From NCBI GenBank assembly GCA_964487155.1, contig CAZAQB010000017.1:1-37693 (forward strand): a stretch of DNA of 37,693 bases, written 5' to 3'. Both the position numbers and the translations under genes were made by a program. Positions within the stretch are counted from its first letter, which is position 1; the number at the start of each line of letters is the position of its first letter. The notes under the pieces were generated by a model. The model searched no databases, was not told the origin of the DNA, and worked only from the letters and a program-made list of their open reading frames with translations. Of the stretch, positions 1 to 8,458 are shown piece after piece. This DNA comes from CAZAQB01 sp964487155 (GTDB lineage Bacteria > Pseudomonadota > Gammaproteobacteria > Nitrococcales > Nitrococcaceae).

Positions 1-1463
1 TCCACCCGGTAGTTGGGGGCCTCCTTCACCACGCTGACGTCGTGCACATGGCTCTCGCGCACGCCGGCATTGGTGATGCGCACAAACTGCGGGCGGGTGC
101 GCATCTCCTCGATGCTGGCGCAGCCGACATAGCCCATGCTGGCGCGCAGGCCGCCCATCATCTGGTGGACGATGTTCACCAGGCTGCCCTTGTAGGGCAC
201 CCGCCCCTCGATACCCTCGGGCACCAGCTTCTCCACGCTGCTGGCGTCCTCCTGGAAGTAGCGGTCGGAGGAGCCCTGGCTCTGGCCCATGGCCGCGATC
301 GAGCCCATGCCCCGGTACGACTTGTAGGAGCGGCCCTGGTAGATCTCCACCTCGCCGGGGGCCTCCTCGGTGCCCGCCAGCATGCTGCCCATCATCACGC
401 AGTGGGCGCCGGCGGCGACGGCCTTGGCCATGTCGCCGGAGTAGCGCACCCCGCCGTCGGCGATCACCGGCACCTCGCGTCCTTCGAGGGCCTCGGCAGC
501 ATTGGCGATGGCGGTGACCTGGGGCACCCCCACGCCGGCCACCACCCGGGTGGTGCAGATGGAGCCCGGGCCGATGCCCACCTTGACCGCGTCGGCCCCG
601 GCATCGGCCAGATCCCGGGCGGCTTCGGCGGTGGCGATGTTTCCGGCCACCACCTGCATCTGCGGGTGGTTGCGCTTGATCCAGCGCACCCGCTCGATGA
701 CGCCGCGGCTGTGGCCGTGGGCGGTGTCAACCACCACCACGTCGGCCCCGGCCTCCGCCAGGGCGCCGACCCGCTCCTCGGTGCCGGCGCCGGTGCCCAC
801 GGCGGCACCCACCCGCAGCCGGCCATACTCGTCCTTGCAGGCGAAGGGGTAGTCTTTAGCTTTCTGGATGTCCTTCACGGTGATCATGCCGCGCAGCTGG
901 AACTGGTTGTTCACCACCAGCAACTTCTCGATGCGGTGGCGGTGCAGCAGGGCCAGGATCTCGTCGCGCTCGGCATGCTCCTGGACCGTCACCAGCCGGG
1001 ATTTGGGCGTCATGGCCTCGGTGACGGCCGCATCCAGCCGGGTCTCGAAGCGCAGATCACGGCTGGTGACGATGCCCACCAGATCCTCGCCGTCCACCAC
1101 CGGCACGCCGGAGATGGACTGGCTGCGCATCAGCTCCAGCACGTCGCGGATGGTGGCGGTGGAGTTGACGGTGATGGGCTCCTTGATGACCCCGCTCTCG
1201 AATTTCTTGACCCGCCGCACTTCCCTGGCCTGCTGCTCGACGGTCATGTTCTTGTGGATGATGCCCATGCCTCCCTGCTCGGCAAGGGCGATGGCGAGCC
1301 GCGCCTCGGTCACCGTGTCCATGGCGGCGGACACCAGGGGAATGCTGAGCGCGATGTCGCGGGTCAGCCGGGTGCGCACGCTGACATCCCGGGGCAGGAC
1401 GTCGGACTGGGCTGGAACCAGCAGTACGTCGTCAAACGTGAGAGCATCCTCGACCAGTCGCAT
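1..1463 (-). CDS. guaB: IMP dehydrogenase, 3' end just off the window
   Basis: Inosine-5'-monophosphate dehydrogenase oxidises IMP to XMP with NAD+, the committed step of GMP synthesis in the cytosol. Reading the minus strand from the ATG at 1463 gives about 487 codons before the window edge, so only a few terminal codons are missing against the usual ~488 residues. The N-terminus reads MRLVEDALTFDDVLLVPAQS, typical of GuaB. Two CBS repeats follow (roughly residues 95-205). The catalytic loop GIGPGSICTTR carries the active-site Cys, and the flap contains MGSMLAGT and the YRGMGS element. The end reads GVRESHVHDV. It is divergent from xseA, a common gammaproteobacterial arrangement. guaA would be expected downstream, off the window, but this cannot be seen. 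Confidence 0.96.
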   Translation of the reverse strand, partial: MRLVEDALTFDDVLLVPAQSDVLPRDVSVRTRLTRDIALSIPLVSAAMDTVTEARLAIALAEQGGMGIIHKNMTVEQQAREVRRVKKFESGVIKEPITVNSTATIRDVLELMRSQSISGVPVVDGEDLVGIVTSRDLRFETRLDAAVTEAMTPKSRLVTVQEHAERDEILALLHRHRIEKLLVVNNQFQLRGMITVKDIQKAKDYPFACKDEYGRLRVGAAVGTGAGTEERVGALAEAGADVVVVDTAHGHSRGVIERVRWIKRNHPQMQVVAGNIATAEAARDLADAGADAVKVGIGPGSICTTRVVAGVGVPQVTAIANAAEALEGREVPVIADGGVRYSGDMAKAVAAGAHCVMMGSMLAGTEEAPGEVEIYQGRSYKSYRGMGSIAAMGQSQGSSDRYFQEDASSVEKLVPEGIEGRVPYKGSLVNIVHQMMGGLRASMGYVGCASIEEMRTRPQFVRITNAGVRESHVHDVSVVKEAPNYRV

Positions 1464-1511
1464 GGGCAGGCACCTTGGGGCGTGAGGGGGGGGATCTCGG
1501 GTTAACCGGTT

Positions 1512-1540
1512 ATTGTATGGTCGCGCCCGGACATCGTAAA
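1512..1540 (-). promoter_or_regulatory. Sigma-70-type promoter of guaB
   Basis: On the minus strand, TTTACG (1540-1535) is followed after 17 bases by TACAAT (1517-1512). That is 4/6 and 5/6 matches to the -35 and -10 consensus at ideal spacing. It would start transcription about 43 bases before the guaB ATG. A perfect 10-bp palindrome, TAACCGGTTA (1503-1512), overlaps the -10/start region and could be an operator. It does not resemble the PurR site. Confidence 0.6.
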
Positions 1541-1634
1541 CCAATGCGGCGACGCAACATCCGGGCTGCATGCCATTGGCTGGTCTACCCTGAGGGACAG
1601 GCTGCTCGCCACACCCAACAGGGAGGACAACCTC

Positions 1635-1766
1635 ATGCATCGATTGACGATCCTGGCCCTGGGCGTCGCCATGGCCGCCGGCCTCGCGGCCTGCGAGCGG
1701 AACAGCGGCGGCGGATCCCCCGGTTACAGCGCGCCGCCGACCGCCCCGGCGACGGCGCTGCGTTAG
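1635..1766 (+). CDS. Small lipoprotein (43 aa)
   Basis: A short ORF begins with ATG at 1635, preceded by a good ribosome-binding site (GGGAGGA at 1621-1627). The product has a basic start (MHR), a hydrophobic core and a lipobox L-A-A-C ending at Cys20, followed by a Gly/Ser/Pro/Ala-rich tail of about 23 residues. This is the layout of a type II signal peptide, so the mature product should be a very small membrane-anchored lipoprotein. It resembles the short hypothetical lipoproteins often scattered in gammaproteobacterial genomes (LptM/YifL-like in size). No family can be assigned. It lies between guaB and xseA in the direction of xseA. Confidence 0.6.
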   Translation: MHRLTILALGVAMAAGLAACERNSGGGSPGYSAPPTAPATALR

Positions 1767-2173
1767 GAATCCGGTCATCGGTTGGATTGTTGGCGGGTGA
1801 GCCCGGCCCGGCGGAGGGCGGGCCCCATCCGGCCAGCGCCAGCGCAGCAGGCAGCCAACCGACACCGGGACGCCGGATGCGCTTTGCTTATCCGGTCTAC
1901 GCGCTCCCCCCGGCGCTGGCTCCCTCTCCCAGCCAGCCCGCAGATTTCAGCGAAGACGCTGAGTTTCGCATGCTCAACCCAGCCTACGCGGCGCCAGCAC
2001 AACGCGTTGGCTGGGATGGAGCGCAGCGCAATCCCAGCTGCAATCCCTACCGCCCACCCGACACCCCCGGGAGCCGATAGCTTTCCCCGCGCCCCCCGCC
2101 CGTCAAAACTCACCGGCTGTTGAACGCTGCACATAGCCGCGGCGGCGCCCGGCGGCCCTGCTATGCTGGCGCC
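1767..2173. other. Intergenic region upstream of xseA with one REP copy
   Basis: This 407-base gap lies between the small lipoprotein and xseA. It holds one copy of REP family A at 1872-1901. ORFs that overlap it (for example 1782-2123) have no ribosome-binding site and no recognisable protein features. No convincing promoter for xseA was identified. Confidence 0.5.
1872..1901 (+). repeat. REP-like palindrome, family A, copy 1
   Basis: A 30-base imperfect palindrome starts GCCGGATGCG and ends CCGGTCTACG. It is very similar to the copies at 4780, 5028, 8598, 8640, 10599 and 10665. The outer arms CCGGAT/ATCCGG form the stem. It resembles the enterobacterial REP/PU element in sequence and size. 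Confidence 0.8.
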
Positions 2174-3589
2174 ATGCCAGGCGCCAGCGAGCAGTCCCCG
2201 TCCCTGTTCCCGCAGCGGGACATCTACACCCCCAGCCGCCTCAACGAGGAGGTGCGCCAGATCCTGGATCAGGCCTTCCCGCTGATCTGGGTCGAGGGGG
2301 AGATCTCCAACCTCTCGCGCCCCCGCTCCGGCCATTTCTACTTCACCCTCAAGGACGCCGCCGCCCAGGTGCGCTGCGCGATGTTCCGCAACCGCAACCT
2401 GCACCTGGCATTCCGGCCGGCCGACGGCCAGCAGGTGCTGGTGCGGGCCCGCCCGGGGCTGTACCCGGCCCGGGGGGAGTTCCAGCTGGTAGCCGAGCAC
2501 ATGGAGGAGGCCGGCTTCGGCGCCCTGCAGCGGGCCTTCGAGGCCCTCAAGGCACGCCTCGGCGCCGAGGGCCTGTTCGCGGCGGAGCGCAAGCGTCCCC
2601 TGCCCGCACTGCCCCGGCGCCTGGGGGTGATCACCTCCCCCACGGGCGCCGCCCTGCATGACGTGCTCACCGTTCTGCGCCGACGCTTCCCGGCCCTGCC
2701 GGTGCTCATCTACCCGGTGCCGGTGCAGGGAGCGGGGGCCGGCGAGCAGATCGCCGCGGCCCTGCGGCTCGCCGCCGAGCGCCGCGAGGTGGACGTGCTG
2801 CTGCTCACCCGCGGTGGCGGATCCCTGGAGGATCTCTGGGCCTTCAACGAGGAACCGGTGGCCCGGGCCCTCTACGACTGCGCCATTCCGGTGGTCAGCG
2901 CCGTGGGCCATGAAACGGACGTGACCATTGCCGACCTGGCGGCTGACCAGCGGGCGCCGACGCCCTCCGCCGGCGCCGAGCTGCTGAGCCCCGACGGACC
3001 CGCCTGGATCCAGTGCTTCGCCGCCCTGGAGGGCCGGCTGCGCACCCTTCAGGGCAGCCGCCTGCGGCAGGCCCACCAGCAGCTCGCGGGCCTGGAGGCG
3101 CGCCTGCAGCGCTCCCACCCCGGCCGCCGGCTGCAGGACCGCGCCCAGTCCCTGGACGAGCTGGAACGCCGGCTGCAGGGCGCCCTCGACCGGCACCTGG
3201 CCCGGGCCGGCCAGCGCCTGGAGCAGGCCGCAGGCCGGCTGGCACGCCGCGATCCCCGCCGGCGGCTGGCGGAGCTGGGCCGGCGCACCGGCGCGTTGCG
3301 CACGCGCCTCGGGCGTTGCGTGGAAGCGGACCTGGACCGCCGCCGGCGCCGCCTGACGGGCCTGGTCCGGGAGCTGGAAGCGGTGAGCCCGCTGGCCACC
3401 CTCGGGCGCGGCTACGCCCTGGTGAGCGACGAGACCGCCGGTCTGTTGCGTGACGCCGGCGACAGCGCGCCCGGCCGCCGCTTGCGCGTGCGCCTTGCCC
3501 GCGGCGAGCTGGACGCCCGGGTCGAGCAGGTGCGCGGCCCCGGCAGCGAGACCCTGCTGCCGGCAGCGCCTGAGGCAGACACCGACTGA
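2174..3589 (+). CDS. xseA: Exodeoxyribonuclease VII large subunit
   Basis: XseA is the catalytic large subunit of exonuclease VII, which degrades single-stranded DNA in both directions with the small subunit XseB (not in this window). The ATG at 2174 gives 471 residues (E. coli about 456). A TTG 54 bases upstream is possible, but XseA homologues start close to the SRLNEEV segment, so the ATG is preferred. An N-terminal OB fold is seen (YTPSRLNEEVRQIL, then WVEGEISNLSRPRSGHFYF). The nuclease core follows (RLGVITSPTGAALHD, LLLTRGGGSLEDLWAFN, VVSAVGHETDVTIADLAAD). A long Arg/Leu/Ala-rich coiled-coil arm comes next, and the closing segment contains LGRGYALV. Confidence 0.96.
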   Translation: MPGASEQSPSLFPQRDIYTPSRLNEEVRQILDQAFPLIWVEGEISNLSRPRSGHFYFTLKDAAAQVRCAMFRNRNLHLAFRPADGQQVLVRARPGLYPARGEFQLVAEHMEEAGFGALQRAFEALKARLGAEGLFAAERKRPLPALPRRLGVITSPTGAALHDVLTVLRRRFPALPVLIYPVPVQGAGAGEQIAAALRLAAERREVDVLLLTRGGGSLEDLWAFNEEPVARALYDCAIPVVSAVGHETDVTIADLAADQRAPTPSAGAELLSPDGPAWIQCFAALEGRLRTLQGSRLRQAHQQLAGLEARLQRSHPGRRLQDRAQSLDELERRLQGALDRHLARAGQRLEQAAGRLARRDPRRRLAELGRRTGALRTRLGRCVEADLDRRRRRLTGLVRELEAVSPLATLGRGYALVSDETAGLLRDAGDSAPGRRLRVRLARGELDARVEQVRGPGSETLLPAAPEADTD

Positions 3590-3624
3590 GGCGGCCCGAG
3601 GGGTGAGGTGTTGGTTGGTTGATT

Positions 3625-3698
3625 GGTTGATTGGTCAACTCGTGAATCTGGGATTCGGAGCAGCGCTTCCACCTGATTCACGAGTTAACGAATCAACC
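3625..3698. terminator. Large inverted repeat, probable terminator or REP
   Basis: Two 24-base arms (3625-3648 and 3675-3698) pair at 22 of 24 positions around a 26-base loop. The arms begin GGTTGATTGGTCAACTCG and return as CGAGTTAACGAATCAACC. It lies 36 bases after the xseA stop. The GTTGAT/ATCAAC motif recurs in the hairpin at 14588-14645, also at gene 3' ends, so this may be a repeat family that also stops transcription. There is no classical T-run. Confidence 0.5.
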
Positions 3699-3930
3699 GA
3701 GAAGCCGCCCGCCGTAGCCCCACGTTGCGAAGAAACGTGGGAGCCAGCGCAGAAAATGCCAACGCAGCCACCCCCGAGCCCCCACAGGCTCAGGCCGGAG
3801 GGAGCGCCCACCCCCCGCCCGTTGGCACACCTCTATCGCGATCTGCCAACTCCCCAGTAGACAGCCTGCGCGACCAATGCTCGCGCGGTGACGCCGCGGC
3901 GCGGATTTCGGCACGGGAGATTCGCGCTAG

Positions 3931-3944
3931 ACTCTGACCAGAGT
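3931..3944. promoter_or_regulatory. Palindrome ahead of the DUF2189 gene
   Basis: ACTCTG-AC-CAGAGT is a perfect inverted repeat of 6-base arms, ending 33 bases before the ATG at 3977. Its place suggests an operator in the 5' region, but no regulator can be named. Confidence 0.3.
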
Positions 3945-3976
3945 TATGAGACGCCAGGAGTCGAGAGGGCCCTTGT

Positions 3977-4759
3977 ATGCAACAGACTGAGACCATCCAG
4001 CAGGAATTCAACAGCCTGCCGGTCCGGCAGGTGGACGCCGGCCGGCCGCTGCAGTGGCTGGCGGCGGGCTGGCGCGACCTGGTGCGGGCCCCGCGCCAGA
4101 GCCTCAGCTTCGGGCTGGTGTTCGCGGCGGTGGGGTTCCTGCTGATCGGCCTTGGCGCCAGCCAGCCCCACCTGGTGACCTCGGCGGTGTCCGGCTTCTT
4201 TCTGATCGGGCCGTTCCTGGCCCTGGGGCTCTACCAGATCAGCCGCCGGCTGGAGCGCTCCCAGCCGGTTTCCCTGAAGGATGCGATGACCGCCTGGCAG
4301 GGCAACTACTCCATCGGCCTGTTCGCCGCCCTGCTGGCCTTCGCCCTGATCTCCTGGGAACGGATCTCGGCCATTCTGTTCGCCTTGTTCTACAGCGGTA
4401 ACATCGCCACCCTGGACAACCTCGCCTACACGCTGTTCCTGAGCGGTGAGCACATGGGCTTTGCGCTCGCCTACATCATCGTCGGGGGCATCCTGGCGGT
4501 GCTGGTGTTCGCCTTCAGCGTGGTCTCGGTACCCGCCATGCTGGACCAGCGCTGCGACACCATCACCGCCATGGTCACCAGCCTGCGGGCCACCCGCGGC
4601 AACGTTCCCGCCATGGCCCTCTGGGCCGCACTGATCGTAATCCTGGTCGGGGTGGGTTTCGCCACCGCCTTCCTCGGGCTGATCGTGCTGATGCCGTTGC
4701 TCGGCCACGCCACCTGGCACGCCTACCGGGATCTGGTGGAGCCTGCCTCCGGGGGCTGA
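3977..4759 (+). CDS. DUF2189 family inner-membrane protein
   Basis: A 260-residue integral membrane protein of unknown function. After a short cytoplasmic N-terminus (PVRQVDAGRPLQWLAAGWRD, typical of DUF2189) there are about six hydrophobic segments, including LSFGLVFAAVGFLLIGLG, FFLIGPFLALGLYQIS, LFAALLAFALISW, AYIIVGGILAVLVFAFSVVS and ALWAALIVILVGVGFATAFL. The ATG at 3977 starts the recognisable family N-terminus. Its ribosome-binding site is weak (AGGAG about 20 bases upstream, GAGAGG closer). It stands alone between repeat-filled gaps. The family assignment comes from the overall pattern. Its role is not known. Confidence 0.8.
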   Translation: MQQTETIQQEFNSLPVRQVDAGRPLQWLAAGWRDLVRAPRQSLSFGLVFAAVGFLLIGLGASQPHLVTSAVSGFFLIGPFLALGLYQISRRLERSQPVSLKDAMTAWQGNYSIGLFAALLAFALISWERISAILFALFYSGNIATLDNLAYTLFLSGEHMGFALAYIIVGGILAVLVFAFSVVSVPAMLDQRCDTITAMVTSLRATRGNVPAMALWAALIVILVGVGFATAFLGLIVLMPLLGHATWHAYRDLVEPASGG

Positions 4760-4779
4760 CTGAGCCATTTCCAGAAGAC

Positions 4780-4817
4780 GCCGGATGCGGCGCCACGGCG
4801 CCTTATCGGGCCTACGC
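4780..4817 (+). repeat. REP family A, copy 2 (long-loop variant)
   Basis: It starts GCCGGATGCGGCGCC and ends CTTATCGGGCCTACGC. Here the centre has GGCGCCACGGCGCC instead of the usual GCTTCGC. It is the same variant type as the inverted copy at 10665-10700. Confidence 0.75.
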
Positions 4818-4879
4818 GGGCTTCCGGCCCGGAGCTCGCCGAAGGCGTCTTCTGCCGTGTTGCTGCAAGTCGTTCGTCC

Positions 4880-4917
4880 CCCTCTCCCCCGGCCCCTCGC
4901 GCAAGGGGAGAGGGGAG
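4880..4917. repeat. CCCCTCTCCC palindromic repeat, family E
   Basis: CCCCTCTCCCCCGGCCCCT is followed by CGCGCAAGGGGAGAGGGG, forming a long hairpin. A related copy in the opposite orientation is at 10534-10560. Elements of this look are common in GC-rich proteobacterial intergenic DNA. Confidence 0.65.
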
Positions 4918-5027
4918 TGAGAGGCAATCGGGAACCGCGTACCCGGTCCGCACTGTAATGGACCGGTTCCGCTTCGCTTCATCCACCGTTCGCCCTTCGA
5001 CCAGCCCCCGCGTCACCGCGGTGCCCG

Positions 5028-5057
5028 CGTAGGCCGGATAAGCGAAGCGCATCCGGC
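5028..5057 (-). repeat. REP family A, copy 3 (inverted)
   Basis: This is the reverse complement of the standard family A unit: CGTAGGCCGGATAAGCG followed by AAGCGCATCCGGC. It lies about 170 bases before the putA start. Confidence 0.8.
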
Positions 5058-5224
5058 GTCTCCATTTCCGGACACCACTCCGGGGGGGTTGCCCCCACCC
5101 TGGGCTGCGGCATGTTGCCCGGTGCGTTACTAGACTCTTCGGAATGTTTCTTTACCGCTAACCACGCGGCGGGGGCGCCTCCGAGGCAGACGCCCCGCCC
5201 CTGCTCCCAGCACGAGGCCCGCCC

Positions 5225-8200
5225 ATGGAGTTCTCCGTTCCCGCGGTCACAGACACGCCCCACTTCTCCGAGCTCAACGCCGCCTACCGCTGCGATGAAG
5301 CCGAGCACGTGCGGCGCCTGCTGGAGGCCGCGCGCCTGGCGCCGGAGGCACGCGAGCGCGTCGCCGACCGGGCCCGCACCCTGGTGCACGGCGTGCGCCG
5401 CAACAGCGCCAGCACCAGCGGCATCGACGCCTTCATGCACGAGTACGAGCTCTCCAGCCAGGAGGGCGTGGTGCTCATGTGCCTGGCCGAGGCGCTGCTG
5501 CGGGTGCCGGACGCGGAGACCGTGGACAAGCTCATCGAGGACAAGCTGGGCTCCACCGATTGGGAAAGCCATCTGGGCAAGAGCGAGTCGCTGTTCGTCA
5601 ACGCCTCCACCTGGGCGCTGATGCTCACCGGCCGGCTGCTGCGCCCGTCCGAGGGCCCGGAGCGCAACTTCGGCTCGGTGATGCAGCGCATGGTGCGGCG
5701 CAGCGGCGAGCCGGTGATCCGCCAGGCGGTGCGCCAGGCCATGCGCATCATGGGCCGGCAGTTCGTGATGGGGCGCAATATCGAAGAGGCCCTGCGCCGG
5801 GCCCGCGACATGGAGCGCCGCGGCTACCGCTATTCCTACGACATGCTCGGCGAGGCCGCCCGCACCGACGACGACGCCGAGCGCTACCTGGCCGCGTATA
5901 GAGCCGCCATCGAGGCCATCGGCAAGGTGGCCTCCGGACGTGGGCCGATCACCGCGCCGGGGGTGTCGGTGAAGCTCTCCGCCCTGCACCCCCGCTATGA
6001 GCTTGCCCACCGGGACAGCGTGCTGGAGCGGCTGGTGCCACGCCTGCAGGAACTCACCCGCATGGCGGCCAAGCGCGACATCAACCTGTGCATCGACGCC
6101 GAGGAGGCCTCGCGGCTGGATCTCTCCTTCGAGATCCTGGAACTGGCCGCCGGCGACCGGCAGCTGGGCGACTGGCAGGGCCTGGGCCTGGCCCTTCAGG
6201 CCTACCAGAAGCGGGCCTTCGCGGCGGTGGACTGGCTCGCCGATATGGCGCAGCGCACCGGCCGGCGGCTGATGGTGCGGCTGGTGAAGGGCGCCTACTG
6301 GGACACCGAGATCAAGATCGCCCAGGAGCAGGGCCTGGACGGCTACCCCGTGTTCACCCGCAAGGCCAACACCGATGTCTCCTACCTGGCCTGCGCCCGC
6401 AAGCTGCTGGCCGACCCCGAGCACTTCTATCCCCAGTTCGCCACCCACAACGCCCACAGCGTGGCGGCGGTGATGGAGATGGCCGGCGCCAACCGGGACT
6501 TCGAGTTCCAGCGCCTGCACGGGATGGGCGAGGAACTCTATGACCAGCTGGTGGGCCCCGGCGCCGAGGATCTGGCCTGCCGCATCTATGCGCCGGTGGG
6601 CAGCCACGAGGAGCTGCTCGCCTACCTGGTGCGGCGGCTGCTGGAGAACGGCGCCAACAGCTCATTCGTCAATCGCATCGTCGACGAGAAGACGCCGGTG
6701 GACGAGATCATCGCCGACCCGGTCGCCAAGGTGGCTGGCCACTCGGTGATCCCCCACCCGCGGATCCCCCTGCCCCGCAACCTCTACGGCCCGAGCCGGG
6801 CCAATTCCCGGGGGGTCGACCTCACCGACCTGGCGGCGCTGCGCCGGCTGGCCGAGGGCATGGCCGCCGCCGACCGCCGGCAATGGCGTGCGGTCCCCCT
6901 GATCGGCGGCGTCCCGGTGCGTGAGCCCGACCAGCCGGTCACCTCCCCCGCCGACCGGCGCCGGGAGGTGGGCCGGGTCGCCTTCGCCACCGGCGAGGAC
7001 GTGGCCCGGGCCATGGAGCGGGCCCACCGGGCCCAGCCGGACTGGGACGACACCCCGGCCAGCGAGCGCGCCGCCTGCCTGGAGCGCATCGCCGATCTCT
7101 ACGAGCAGGAGCTGCCCACCCTGGTGGCGCTATGCGCCCGGGAGGCCGGCAAGCACGTACCCGACGGCGTGGCGGAGGTGCGCGAGGCGGTGGACTTCTG
7201 CCGCTATTACGCCCTGCAGGCCCGGGAGCATTTCGCCGCCGCCATGCCCCTGCCCGGCCCTACCGGCGAGCGCAACCAGCTCTCCCTGCACGGCCGGGGG
7301 ATATTCGCCTGCATCAGCCCCTGGAACTTCCCGCTGGCCATCTTCACCGGCCAGGTCAGCGCCGCCCTGGCGAGCGGCAACGCGGTAATCGCCAAGCCGG
7401 CGGAGCAGACCAGCCTGATCGGCGGCTACGCGGTGGAGCTGATGCACCGCGCCGGCATCCCACCGAACGTGCTGCAGTTCATCCCCGGCGACGGCCCCAC
7501 CGTGGGCACCCCGCTGGTCTCCGATCCACGCCTCGCCGGGATCGCGTTCACCGGTTCGGTGGACACCGCCAAGCTCATCAACCGCAAGCTCGCCGAGCGC
7601 GACGGCCCGATCTTGCCGATGATCGCCGAGACCGGCGGCCAGAACGCCATGATTGTGGACTCCACCGCGCTGCTGGAGCAGGTGGTGCCGGACATCATCA
7701 AGTCCAGTTTTCAGAGTGCCGGCCAGCGCTGCTCCGCGCTGCGGGTGCTGTATGTGCAGGAAGAGATCGCCGAGGAGCTGGAGCAGATGCTCGCCGGGGC
7801 CATGGCGGAGCTCGCTATCGGCGACCCCTGGCAATTCGCCACCGACGTCACCCCGGTGATTGACGACGAGGCCCGGGAGATGCTGGAAGCGCATGCCCGG
7901 CACATGGACGAGGCCGACCACGCCGGGCTGATCCACGCCTGCGAGCTGCCGGAGGCCACCGCCCACGGCACCTTCGTCGCTCCCCGGGCCTACCGGGTGC
8001 GCCACATCGACGACGTCGGCGGCGAGCATTTCGGGCCCATCCTGCACGTGATTCACTTCAAGGCCCGGGAGCTTGACGCCGTCATCGACCAGATCAATGG
8101 CGCCGGCTACGGCCTGACCTTCGGCATCCATACCCGCATCGACACCACCGCGGCTCATGTCACCCGCCGGATCATGGCGGGCAACGCCTACGTCAACCGC

Positions 8201-8431
8201 AACATGATCGGCGCCGTGGTAGGGGTGCATCCGTTCGGCGGCGAGCGGCTCTCCGGCACCGGCCCCAAGGCCGGCGGCCCCCACTACCTGTTCCGCTTCG
8301 CCGTCGAGCGGGCGCTGAGCGTGGACACTGCCGCCGCCGGCGGCAACGCCTCGCTGATGTCCATGGAGGACGAACCCGATTCCGACGCCGGGCCGCTGAT
8401 GCTGCCCGAGCCCCAACGCTATGCCCGCTAG
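5225..8431 (+). CDS. putA: Bifunctional proline dehydrogenase / P5C dehydrogenase
   Basis: PutA oxidises proline to glutamate in two steps, by FAD-dependent proline dehydrogenase and NAD+-dependent pyrroline-5-carboxylate dehydrogenase, with channelling between the sites at the inner face of the membrane. The product has 1068 residues. An alpha-helical arm is followed by the PRODH barrel (VKLSALHPRYE, VRLVKGAYWDTEIK, FATHNAHS, LVRRLLENGANSSFVNRI). The aldehyde dehydrogenase part comes next (ISPWNFPLAIFTGQ, AETGGQNAM with catalytic Glu802, SAGQRCSALR with catalytic Cys836). The ~50-residue ribbon-helix-helix DNA-binding domain of E. coli PutA (about 1320 residues) is absent, so this PutA should not repress its own operon. 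It is followed after 27 bases by a microprotein gene and then putP. Confidence 0.97.
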   Translation: MEFSVPAVTDTPHFSELNAAYRCDEAEHVRRLLEAARLAPEARERVADRARTLVHGVRRNSASTSGIDAFMHEYELSSQEGVVLMCLAEALLRVPDAETVDKLIEDKLGSTDWESHLGKSESLFVNASTWALMLTGRLLRPSEGPERNFGSVMQRMVRRSGEPVIRQAVRQAMRIMGRQFVMGRNIEEALRRARDMERRGYRYSYDMLGEAARTDDDAERYLAAYRAAIEAIGKVASGRGPITAPGVSVKLSALHPRYELAHRDSVLERLVPRLQELTRMAAKRDINLCIDAEEASRLDLSFEILELAAGDRQLGDWQGLGLALQAYQKRAFAAVDWLADMAQRTGRRLMVRLVKGAYWDTEIKIAQEQGLDGYPVFTRKANTDVSYLACARKLLADPEHFYPQFATHNAHSVAAVMEMAGANRDFEFQRLHGMGEELYDQLVGPGAEDLACRIYAPVGSHEELLAYLVRRLLENGANSSFVNRIVDEKTPVDEIIADPVAKVAGHSVIPHPRIPLPRNLYGPSRANSRGVDLTDLAALRRLAEGMAAADRRQWRAVPLIGGVPVREPDQPVTSPADRRREVGRVAFATGEDVARAMERAHRAQPDWDDTPASERAACLERIADLYEQELPTLVALCAREAGKHVPDGVAEVREAVDFCRYYALQAREHFAAAMPLPGPTGERNQLSLHGRGIFACISPWNFPLAIFTGQVSAALASGNAVIAKPAEQTSLIGGYAVELMHRAGIPPNVLQFIPGDGPTVGTPLVSDPRLAGIAFTGSVDTAKLINRKLAERDGPILPMIAETGGQNAMIVDSTALLEQVVPDIIKSSFQSAGQRCSALRVLYVQEEIAEELEQMLAGAMAELAIGDPWQFATDVTPVIDDEAREMLEAHARHMDEADHAGLIHACELPEATAHGTFVAPRAYRVRHIDDVGGEHFGPILHVIHFKARELDAVIDQINGAGYGLTFGIHTRIDTTAAHVTRRIMAGNAYVNRNMIGAVVGVHPFGGERLSGTGPKAGGPHYLFRFAVERALSVDTAAAGGNASLMSMEDEPDSDAGPLMLPEPQRYAR

Positions 8432-8458
8432 GCAGGAAAAGCTGCCGAGGAGGCCCCG

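Larger units (their letters stand above)
3590..3976. other. Intergenic region with hairpins, xseA to DUF2189 gene
   Basis: This 387-base gap has no credible gene. It holds the large inverted repeat at 3625-3698. A perfect 8-bp hairpin lies at 3719-3741 (CCCACGTT, 7-base loop, AACGTGGG). A palindrome at 3931-3944 sits close to the next start codon. ORFs crossing the gap look like chance reading frames. Confidence 0.5.
4760..5224. other. Repeat-filled intergenic region upstream of putA
   Basis: This 465-base gap holds two REP family A copies in opposite orientations (4780-4817 and 5028-5057) and one CT/GA palindrome (4880-4917). The last 160 bases before putA are AT-richer (near 5125-5165) and presumably carry its promoter, but no clear -35/-10 pair could be assigned. 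Confidence 0.5.

Noticed and set aside
42..1505. Long plus-strand ORF of 487 codons (His/Ala/Gly-rich)
   Set aside because: It is the antisense shadow of guaB. Its product has no family features, while the minus strand reads as a full GuaB protein.
1775..3196. Minus-strand ORF of 473 codons across xseA
   Set aside because: Antisense shadow of xseA in GC-rich DNA, with no recognisable motifs.
4979..6607. Minus-strand ORF of 542 codons over putA
   Set aside because: Antisense shadow. PutA motifs on the plus strand are complete.
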